Of a stretch of DNA of 64,000 bases, positions 11,855 to 20,937 are shown piece after piece. Position 1 is the stretch's first letter; every line of letters starts with the position of its first letter. Source of the DNA: Phaeosaccion multiseriatum (taxonomy: Eukaryota; Ochrophyta, other classes); assembly GCA_965112735.1 (NCBI GenBank), contig OZ218952.1, forward strand, positions 3,596,001 to 3,660,000, read 5' to 3'. A program made the translations under genes and the position numbers. The notes beneath the pieces were generated by a model that saw only the letters and a list, made by a program, of their open reading frames with translations, had not been told where the DNA came from and did not search any database.

Positions 11855-11900
11855 AACAGCGGAGTGGGCGAGGGCGAGGCTGGACAGGGGCAGGGGCAGG
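9191..11900 (+). repeat. Tandem duplication of R3H exons and introns (two units)
   Basis: Unit 1 is about 9191-10374 and unit 2 about 10375-11900. Both begin with the exon end encoding [15 protein letters not shown] and a GTGAGT donor. A GT-rich intron follows, then the R3H exon (108 bp in both), a purine/pyrimidine-rich intron, and the exon starting [12 protein letters not shown]. Exon sequences are nearly identical and intron microsatellites differ in length. Unit 2 decays after the in-frame TAG at 11852-11854, although DNA similarity continues to about 11900. Confidence 0.85.
10480..10700 (+). repeat. GT/GTGTGC microsatellite
   Basis: A roughly 220-bp GT-rich tract lies just after the donor of exon 8 of the TPR/R3H gene. 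A shorter version sits at 9280-9330 in the matching intron of unit 1. Confidence 0.85.
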
Positions 11901-12670
11901 GGATGGCAGTGGATGACGCGAATGCCAAGACGGCCAAGAGGGGCTCCAAGAGGCCCCTCTGCCGGAGCAGTTGGTTGTACAGAGGCAGCTGCAGCACCGG
12001 AAGAAGGGGGCAGGAAGGGAGGCGGCGAAGCTTGGTGAGAAGACGGTCCAAGAACGGCGCAGGCCTTTAGTGTTGGCTCAAGAGGAGCAGCCCCACACGC
12101 CGCCATAGAAATGAGCTTGCCACAGAAATGAGCTTGTCACAGAAAGGCTTGTCTGGCTCCCTTCTCTTCCTTCTCATTACACACACCGCCACAGAAATGA
12201 GCTTTGTGTGCCTCCCATCTCTTCCTTCTCACCACCCTCCTCTCATACTCCGAGATCAGCAGCAGTTTCAGTCTCGATGGGATCCCTCCCCGCCCCCCCC
12301 CGTGGTGGACCTGCCCTTTATTGCGCTCATACACGCCCAGTGCGCAGGGCACAGTGGTAAGAGGGCTTTGAGACTAAGTAAGAGGTCACTGACGACTGAG
12401 GCGTGGGGACTGATGTCTGGCCACTGACAACTGAGCAACTGAGCACGTCAGGACGCGAGGCCGTCTTCCCTCAATGAACTCTCCCTTCCCCTCCCAAAGC
12501 CCAGGCGTAAAAGCCGCCCGTGAGGAGAAGAAGAAGGCAGAGGGGGGGTAGAGGGAAAGACCAGCTGTTGGAGGGAATGCTTGCTGCAATCACTCACCCC
12601 ACTTCCTCCGCCATATGCACTGGGCAACACATGACGCGTCGCTCGTGCTCGTCTGTACACATGACCCACG
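11855..12670. other. Decayed 3' flank with short CCACAGAAATGAGCTT repeats
   Basis: The remains of the second R3H unit fade out by about 11930. CACAGAAATGAGCTT occurs three to four times at 12100-12205. An isolated open stretch, 12246-12357, encodes QQQFQSRWDPSPPPPVVDLP and on to CAGHSG, ending at a GTAAGAG donor-like site. It could be an alternative last exon, but no joining partner is evident. No other gene is seen. Confidence 0.35.
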
Positions 12671-13031
12671 ATGATTCGGGCCGAGACGTACGGAGGAGAT
12701 GGGCGGGAAAGCTTCGCGCGTCGAGAGCGAAGTATCATAGAACATCACATCGAGCAGCGGTACATGGCGGCGGGAGAGTGAACAGCGCGAGCGGTGCGCT
12801 AGAGGCGGTGATGCTCTAAGGTCTGAGGACACACTCTGGAGAGAGGCGCCACGGGTCGTGTGTGGCCCAGGGAGTGCTGCTGCCTCGACAAGGTGCGAGT
12901 GGGGGTGTTGGTGCACGGACCTGCAGACTTCGTAGGGGTTCTGCTCCTCTAAGGAGGGGGGCAGGCTAGGTAGGAGGCGTTCTAGGCGTACACACACACG
13001 CATACACACACGCATACACACTAGTTAGAAA
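12671..13031. repeat. Left copy of a ~350-bp direct repeat flanking the ankyrin gene
   Basis: This stretch closely matches 15687-16042 in the same orientation. Both include GCGGGAAAGC, GAACAGCGCGAGCGGTGCG, GAGGCGGTGATGCTCTA, CGCCACGGGTCGTGTGTGG and CTGCCTCGACAAGGTGCGAG, and both end in a CA-rich tract and AGTTAGAA. The copies differ by scattered substitutions and small indels, so they are not fresh. Confidence 0.85.
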
Positions 13032-14045
13032 TACTTCGTAAAAGTGATATAGCCCCTACACGTCGCAGAGAAGAATACATCCGAAAGGAAAACTTGAGGG
13101 GCTCTCCTGGACAAGCCTGTGTATTGAGAAACGCCCGTGTGTCGTGTCGCGAGTGGTCAAGCGGTGCAATCAACGGGAGCGAGAGCGACGCTGTCGAATG
13201 GCCTTGCACTCGCTCTGTGCCATCCATGGTTCACCGAGTCACGCACGTCTCGCAGCCACCCCCCATTGTGAAAGGCATCAGACAGATGTAAGTGAATTAG
13301 ATATGGCCGAGAAGGGAAGGGGGGTCATTGACATATTCTGGGCTCCGTGCCTCTGACGCCTCTTCATTTCTATGCGGGAATGCAAAAAGAGAAAGGACCC
13401 TGATAGGCAAAGCGTGGCAAGCTATTGAGGGAGCCCTTCTTCCTCTTCGCTTGTAGTGGGGCACGCCTGGGGAGGAGGGGCTTGTCTTGAGTCAGGAAGG
13501 GGTCGGCTTGGTTCCCCCCTGCTCTCACCTAGCTTAGCGCCGCGTTGGCCTCTTCTTGCACAGAGACTGAGTGGAGGGACCGTAACAGGCTGTGAGGACA
13601 ACGCGGCGAGGGAGCCCTCCTTCCCCGACACTCTTCGTGCGACACACCTGAGGGGGACGGGCATCGCCTGCTTGGTTCCCCCGATTTTCTCTTCCCCCCG
13701 CTCTCGCCCTCTCCTGCGAGAGGCTGGGGATCGACAGGTCAACCGGTCCTCACCATGCCTCAGCAGGCCAGAGCACCCGAGGTAAGGCACAGCAGGGGCT
13801 CGCTCGGTGACCCGTCGTAGGAGCAAGGTAGATAATGTGAGGGTAGCGAGCGGAAATGAGTCTCCCTTTCGAAGGGGAGCGCGCCCAGCGTAAGCGGATG
13901 ACAACGTGTGGGAGGAGTGTTTGCGTTAGGCTCGTGAAGGAATACTCCTCCAGTCCAGTGTACTGAGCGCGATTCGCCATTCCCCACCTTCGCTTTTCGC
14001 CCTCACTGCCTTCTCTCCCGAACGCTGCACGCATGGACAAACAAG

Positions 14046-15656
14046 ATGCAACGACTCTATCGGGCCATCGTTAGAATGGAAAGCCTCTCCACTGTGAGAG
14101 CGCTGGTTAGGAAGCTCGTCGCCAATCACGGCAAAGCGATCTTGGAGATGGCTGTCGACGAAGAAGGCCTTACGGCTATGATATGGGCTGCGAGTTACGA
14201 TCGACTGGATGTCGTTGACCTTCTGCTGCAGGAGGGGGCCTCCTTCAGCACCGGGGGAGGGTCGATCGGGATCACGCCATTGATAGCGGCTAGCCGACGG
14301 GGACACAACGAGGTGGTGAGGCGGCTGTTGGATGTCGGGGCCCGTGTAGACCAAGTCGATCTCGAAGGGACGACTCCTTTGATTGCGGCTGCCGCTGAAG
14401 GGCACTTCACAACTGTGCAGCAGCTGCTTCCGGCGGGGGCCGGTGTAAATGCTGCTGATAATGAGGGAGTTACTTCAATTTCGCTGGCTTCTCAGAATGG
14501 GCACACCTCCGTCGTGGAGCAGCTCATTGCAGCGGACGCGGATGTCGACAGACCCGACAATCTCGGAAGGACTCCACTCTCCGTCGCGTCCAAATGCGGG
14601 CATGGGGGAGTGGCGCAGCGGCTGATCAGGGCCGATGCCAACATCGAAAAGGCTGACGACCAAGGCTTCACTCCGCTTTGCGCAGCCTCGGAGCAAGGTC
14701 ACACCTTCGTCGTGCAGCAGCTCCTCGATGAGCATGCCAACGTGGAGGCCAGGAGCAACAAGGGGTCTACTCCTCTTCTGCTCGCTGCTTTCAGAGGACG
14801 CTTAGCCGTGGTGGAGCGGCTTCTCTCTGCAGGAGCAAAGGTGGAGACAGCGGCCAACGATGGTGCAACACCCCTCCACTTTGCTGCTCAAGAAGGACAC
14901 GAGGCCGTGGTAGAGCGGCTTCTCTCTGCAGGAGCAAGGGTGGAGACAGCGGCCAACGATGGTGCAACACCCCTCCACCTTGCTGCTCAAGAAGGACACG
15001 AGGCCGTGGTGGAGCGGCTTCTCTCTGCAGGAGCAAAGGTGGAGACAGCAGACAACGATGGTAGAACACCCCTCCTCCTTGCTGCTCACGAAGGACACGA
15101 GGCCGTGGTGGAGCGGCTTCTCTCTGCAGGAGCAAAGGTGGAGACAGCGGCCAACAATGGTGCAACACCCCTCCACCTTGCTGCTGGAAAAGGTCACGAG
15201 GCCGTGGTGGAGCGGCTTCTCTCTGCAGGAGCAAGGGTGGAGACAGCGGCCAACAATGGTGCAACATCCCTCCACCTTGCTGCTCAAGAAGGACACGAGG
15301 CCGTCGTCGCTCGTCTCATCTCTGCCGGAACCCCGATCGATGCCCAGATGCTGAACGGCTGCACCCCACTGCTTGTCGCCATCTTCAACAATCATCCCGG
15401 CATTGCACGGCAGCTCCTGTCGGCCGATGCCTCGGTGGACAAGGCCTTGGCTGCGGCACGGAGGCATCAACTCGGCCCCGAGATTGAGCAGCGGCTCAGG
15501 GATGCGGCAGCAGCCTTCTTCCGATCCCAAAGCACGTTGGACCTGATGCGAAGGACCGATCCGACCTTCGGCAAGGAGAGGGGGATGCCGCCGCTGGAGA
15601 GGCCCTGGAGTGTCGGGAGTGATGCGTGGGAGAGCATGGCGGAGGAAATGAGCTGA
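14046..15656 (+). CDS. Ankyrin-repeat protein, single exon
   Basis: An uninterrupted 536-aa reading frame starts at ATG 14046. From about residue 40 to 450 it is a run of roughly twelve to thirteen 33-residue ankyrin repeats with the usual TPLHLAA and GHEAVVERLLSAGA signatures. Repeats in the second half are nearly identical to each other at DNA level (99-bp period, about 14850-15300), which points to recent unit duplication or gene conversion. The C-terminus (RSQSTLDLMRRTDPTFGKE and a PLERPWSVGSDAWESMAEE tail) is unique and is echoed in a relic near 26300-26750. There is no signal peptide or enzyme domain, so the protein is presumably a binding scaffold. It lies between two direct repeats, as members of recently expanded families often do. 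Confidence 0.85.
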   Translation: MQRLYRAIVRMESLSTVRALVRKLVANHGKAILEMAVDEEGLTAMIWAASYDRLDVVDLLLQEGASFSTGGGSIGITPLIAASRRGHNEVVRRLLDVGARVDQVDLEGTTPLIAAAAEGHFTTVQQLLPAGAGVNAADNEGVTSISLASQNGHTSVVEQLIAADADVDRPDNLGRTPLSVASKCGHGGVAQRLIRADANIEKADDQGFTPLCAASEQGHTFVVQQLLDEHANVEARSNKGSTPLLLAAFRGRLAVVERLLSAGAKVETAANDGATPLHFAAQEGHEAVVERLLSAGARVETAANDGATPLHLAAQEGHEAVVERLLSAGAKVETADNDGRTPLLLAAHEGHEAVVERLLSAGAKVETAANNGATPLHLAAGKGHEAVVERLLSAGARVETAANNGATSLHLAAQEGHEAVVARLISAGTPIDAQMLNGCTPLLVAIFNNHPGIARQLLSADASVDKALAAARRHQLGPEIEQRLRDAAAAFFRSQSTLDLMRRTDPTFGKERGMPPLERPWSVGSDAWESMAEEMS

Positions 15657-15686
15657 ACGGGCTAAAGGACGCGACGAGGGACGACC

Positions 15687-16042
15687 ATCATTCGGACCGA
15701 GACGCACGGACGAGATAGGCGGGAAAGCTCCGCGCATCGAGAGCGAGGTACCATGGAACATCACATAGAGCAGCGGTGCATAACGGTGGGAGAGTGAACA
15801 GCGCGAGCGGTGCGAAAGAGGCGGTGATGCTCTAGGGCCTGAGCGCGCTCTGGAGAGAGGCGCCACGGGTCGTGTGTGGCCCAGGGAGTGCTGCTGCCTC
15901 GACAAGGTGCGAGTGGGGGGGTTGGTGCATGGAGCTGCAGACTTCGTAGCGGTTTTGCTCTTCTATGGAGGGGGGCAGGCTAGGCCTGTGGCACTCTAGG
16001 CGTACACACACACACACACGCACACACACAAGTTAGAAGAAG
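15687..16042. repeat. Right copy of the ~350-bp direct repeat
   Basis: This is the partner of 12671-13031, beginning about 30 bases after the ankyrin stop codon. A third short piece, GCATCGAGAGCGAGGTACCATG at its core, recurs at 17259-17280. Confidence 0.85.
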
Positions 16043-16845
16043 AATAGCCCTGCACGGTCATGGGGGAGCCAACGTCGGTGGAGCAGCTCAGAGGCAGTAG
16101 CAGCAGGAGGAGCAGAAGGGGGAGCAGCAGGGCCATCAGCAGGGCGAGAGCTTCCGAGTCGATGGATGCGGTGGGCAGGCGATGAGAGAAGGACCGGTGG
16201 TGCTCCGCTGAGTGAGGGGCATGCCCTCTGTCATGTCGGGTCGGCTCACTGTGGGGCGGTGATGGGAGAAGCGGCGGATGGCAGTGGAGGGGAAGTGGCA
16301 GGTGCCAGGCACATTCTGGGAGAGGGAGAGCTGCAGCTGCCGGGGGGGGTGGGAGGGTGGGGTAGCAGCAGCCGCAGCAATAGCAGTTGGTGATACAGTG
16401 GCAGCTATTAACTTCACTCGTTTGAACTCAAACTATAATTCGTTGAATAGTAAGTGTGGAAGTAGTAAAAGAAAAAGGGGGCGTACTCTCTCAACTCCCT
16501 ACGGACTGTGTCGCGTCATCGATGGACAAGGAGCACTTAAGCTCTGCCCAACGACCGCTCGAGGGGAGGGGAGGCACGCTACTTACACCTTTCGCCCCTG
16601 CCATCGACTGCCATGGGCCACGGCTGAGCTTCATCACCACAGCGAGTGATGATAAACGCTCTCGCAAAGTAATAACTTTAAAAAAAAAGAAAACCTGAAC
16701 CCGGGGGAAACATCACGTCGTCCGGGGTCCTGTCCTCTCCTCTCCTCTCCCCTACTCTCTATCCCTCTGCCCCCACCCTCCCTCTTTGCTTCTCTCTCTT
16801 GCGTCACTCAAGGTCTCACCTCACGCGTGACCTGTGACCTCCGTC

Positions 16846-17262
16846 TCAGTGCTGCCCGAAGAACCAATGGCTCTGGACAATCGTGGGGTCGTCTTGATAC
16901 TGGTCGCTCAGTATCCAGTTGCCGTACTCATAACGCTCCTTCTCGTACAACAGCTGCGCCCCCTTCATCACGGCGGAGGGTGCTCTAATCTGCCTACTGC
17001 TCCCACCACCACCACTACCACCACCACTATTACCACTACTACTGCTACTGTTACTGCTGTTGCTATCACGCGCCTCATCGCCTTCTCCTTCTGCCCCTCC
17101 CCCCTTCTCGACCATCTCTGTCCCTGCCGTCGTCGCCAGCGTCGTCGTAGGGATCACCAACACGTCAAGCATGTCGTCCGTCACGGCACTCACTCTACAG
17201 CAGTCAGCAAGGTCGGGCGGCAGCAGGAGGATGAGCTCCCCTTTCAAAGGGCAGCGGCGCAT
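16846..17262 (-). CDS. Orphan ORF, 138 aa, possible last exon
   Basis: The ORF begins at an ATG that lies inside the short third piece of the ankyrin-flanking repeat (17259-17280). It encodes LKGELILLLPPDLADCCRV, then a Ser/Gly-rich linker. Its C-terminus is non-repetitive and ends near YEYGNWILSDQYQDDPTIV and a HWFFGQH tail. The composition of both ends looks protein-like, but no family was recognised. The adjacent EMB8 gene already has its own stop at 17618, so this is not its last exon. It may be a small gene or a captured fragment. Confidence 0.3.
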   Translation of the reverse strand: MRRCPLKGELILLLPPDLADCCRVSAVTDDMLDVLVIPTTTLATTAGTEMVEKGGGAEGEGDEARDSNSSNSSSSSGNSGGGSGGGGSSRQIRAPSAVMKGAQLLYEKERYEYGNWILSDQYQDDPTIVQSHWFFGQH

Positions 17263-17617
17263 CGAGAGCGAGGTACCATGAAGCGGTTACACAAAATTTG
17301 TATTTTTAGTTTTTAAAAATAACAAGGGGGATCAAAAACAGAGACAATAACAGAGAGGCGTACGCCTATGTATGCATATCGAAACCCCGGCACTTGGTCT
17401 GGCAACCTCTCCTCATCTCCTCGCTCAGGAGAAGGGAGGGCACTGGGCTGCCTAGCCAATCAAATGAAAGTAGGTACACTACCCATAAATTTGAAGGGGG
17501 CCGTGGAATGTTCCCCAAGTGCATCAGCATCAATCATTCCGCTGCCGGATCGCAGCATCACCCAATCGGCTTTGCAATCGGCTTGCTCTCCTGTCGAAGC
17601 TCCCAGACCTTTGAGCA

Positions 17618-17825
17618 TCAATTGACAGGTTTGGCAATCGTCGGCTTGCCCTCTTGTTGAAGCTGCTGCACCTCAATAACCGCTTCGAAGTAGTCTATTG
17701 CGGCGCAGCGCATAAAGTGCCATCTGTGAGTGGAGGGTGCCCACCCCCTCGGCCAACCCACATGTCCACTTGGGCAGTGTGGGGAAGGGGGTGGAGCAGG
17801 GGGGAATGTGTTTGCGTGCACATGT

Positions 17826-17862
<37 letters not shown>

Positions 17863-18473
17863 GAGGAGGAGGAGGAGGAGGGGGGGGGGGAAGAGGAGGA
17901 GGGGGAGGGGGAGGAGGAGGAGGAGGAGGAGGAGGAGGGGGAGGAGGAGGAGGAGGAGGAGGAGGAGGAGGAGGAGGAGGAGGAGGAGGAGGAGAGAGAC
18001 AGTGAAGCTTTTGGAGTTGACATGACAAGGAGCAGAGAGAGGGGGGCAGAGGGTTCCCTGATCATTCCCTACGCCTCCCCCTCCCCCCTCGCTCCGTGCC
18101 CCCGTCATCCGACACCTTACGTTCTCTCACTTAAGGTTCCGAAAGCTTACGTACCCGTACGGGGTTATGAGGTACATGATGTCTTCGCAAGAGTGCGTCT
18201 CCTTGACGGGATACCTTAGGTGTGCATGCATTCAATCGTCACAAATGGCACATCCATCCAGGGGGAATGTCGACAGGCGCAGTGAAAGACCCGCAGTCAT
18301 ATGGGCAAGAGGGGGGCCGTTACGGGCAAAGGAAGGAGGAAACAAGTGTCTTAGTTCGAGGCCCACACCACTCAACTCTGCAGGTGTATATATACATCAA
18401 AAGGCGATGGAGGAAGAAAAACACATTTGGAGAGACAGTGTGAGTGTAAGGGGGAGAAGAGAACGGGAAGGGG

Positions 18474-18521
<48 letters not shown>

Positions 18522-20310
18522 AGAAGGAGACGGGAACGGGTGGTGCCCTTCCACCCCTGTCTTTTGGCCAGCCTCTTGAGACTGACTCAATGACTTACGA
18601 GTCGGAGGTCATGATTGGGTCATCGACAGCGTGCACCGCGAGTAGCGGTCTCCTTAGTAAGGAGAGCTTGCCTCCACAGCCTGCGGACATGTCACAGTAG
18701 TAGTCCTCCACAGACTGGAAGGGACGGGGGGGGAGGGAGGGAGGGAGGGAGGGAGGGAGGGAGGGAGGGAGGGAGGGAGGGAGGGAGGGAGGGAGGGAGG
18801 GAGGGAGGGAGGGAGGGAGGGAGGGAGGGAGGGAGGGAGGGAGGGAGGGAGGGAGGGAGGGAGGGAGGGAGGGAGGGAGGGAGGGAGGGAGGGAGGGAGG
18901 GAGGGAGGGAGTATGAATGGCTGGAGGCATAGACAGAAGGACGGTCAGACAGAATACGGTCCCTGCCTCTCTCTCTCTCTCCATCTGTTTTGCCTCTCTC
19001 TCTCCCTCCGCATCTTCCATCTCTCTGCACGCTCTGCACTCTCTCTCTCTCCGTCTCTCTCTTGGTCGCTCTCTCTCACTCTCTCTCTCTCCGTCTCTCT
19101 CTTGGTCGCTCTCTCTCACTCTCTCTCTCTCTCTGTGTGTGTATGTGTGTTACCTCATAGCCGTTGTAGGGCACCAGCATGGTTCTGTCAAAGTCCGTGA
19201 CCGTGTTGGCTCTCTCCACAGTCGCCAAGTCAAGCCCTCGAGAGTGCAGCAGGGACAGGTTCGGGACGATGAAGCTCTTCTGTGGAGCCATGACGCAGAG
19301 TTACGTAACAGTATGTAAGGGAAGGAGAGGAGGGGAGGGGAGGAGAGGGGAGGGTTAGTGTTGATACGGGGGGGGGAAGACGGAAAGAGTGAAAAGAGTC
19401 CAGCAAAGGATGATGTGGGTGCGGTCGGATGTGAGTGTGTGTGTATGCGTGTGTGATTGTGTATGTGCATGTGTGTGTATGTGCGTGTGTGTGCATGTGC
19501 GTGTGCGTGCGTGTGCGTGTGGTCGTGTGTGTGTGCGTGTGTTCGTGTGTGTGTTCGTGCTTGTGGGGGGGGGGTCCCTCATCTGCACCGCGACTGAGCT
19601 CAGATTCGATATCGACATTTCACTTGATTGGCAATCATCGGTATCTGTTTGGTACTTGGACGAGGCCTTATAACCTGAGGCGGAAACTGACGAAACCGAA
19701 ACCGAAACTGACCTTGAGCTCGTACGTGAGGAGGGGCTGCCAGTTCTTGGCGCTGTGTGTAAAGTTGATGTTAGTGCGTGTGTCGAACGAGCCGCCGATG
19801 GCTACTGCACAGGTCACCGGGCATTTGTCTCCAGCCTAAGGAGGAGGGGGGGGGGGAGGGAGGGAGGGATGGGGGGGGGGGAGGGGGGGCAGGAGGTTAG
19901 GGAGGAAGGGAGTGTGGGCAACGGAAAAGGGGCCCGCTCGATACCCGACACCTGACACCTGATACTCGACACCTGACACCTGATACTCACCTTACACATG
20001 TAGTTGGCAGCAACGATGGCCCCCATGCTGAAGCCCACAAGGGCGAGGGACTGTCCCTCCGCCAGCGCATCGGAGATCGCCTAGGAGGGGGGGGAACGCA
20101 CGTGCGCACACACACACGCACGCACGCACGCACGCACGGTCATAGTGGCGGTGAGGAGAGGCTTGTCACTCCTCTCTGCGCGCAAACACACGCACACACA
20201 CACATACCCACATCCACACACACACACGCACACACACACGCACACACACATACACATACACACACACCCATCCGACACACACACACATACACATACACAC
20301 ACACCCATCC

Positions 20311-20383
<73 letters not shown>

Positions 20384-20461
20384 ATACACACACACCCATC
20401 CGACACACACATACACACACATACACATACACACACACCCATCCGACACACACACATACAC

Positions 20462-20537
<76 letters not shown>

Positions 20538-20883
20538 CCATCCGACACTCGCACCCACCTGGGCAGCCGTGCCTACGTCCGACACCCTTGCTCCGTGAAA
20601 GAGAGCGTGCCCCACGACCGGCGTGCGCATCAGACCCCGAGCCTACCCCGGGGGGCGGTACCCGGGGGGGGGATCGAAAGGCAACAAAAGGCGACGATAC
20701 GATAGGGGGGTGGGGGTGTTGTCATTAGGGGGAGCTCATAGACGAAATGTAACGAAACGGCAGATCCCCCACAATAGTGGGCGCGTGCGTGGGTCGTGGC
20801 TGGCGAGAGGTGAGGAGCCTCACATGCATGGGCTGTGAGGCTGTCCCATTGAAAGTTCCTCTCTCTCCTTTTTTGGTGACTTG

Positions 20884-20937
<54 letters not shown>

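Noticed and set aside
14791-15905. Minus-strand ORFs across the ankyrin gene
   Set aside because: They are antisense shadows of the homogeneous 99-bp ankyrin repeats.
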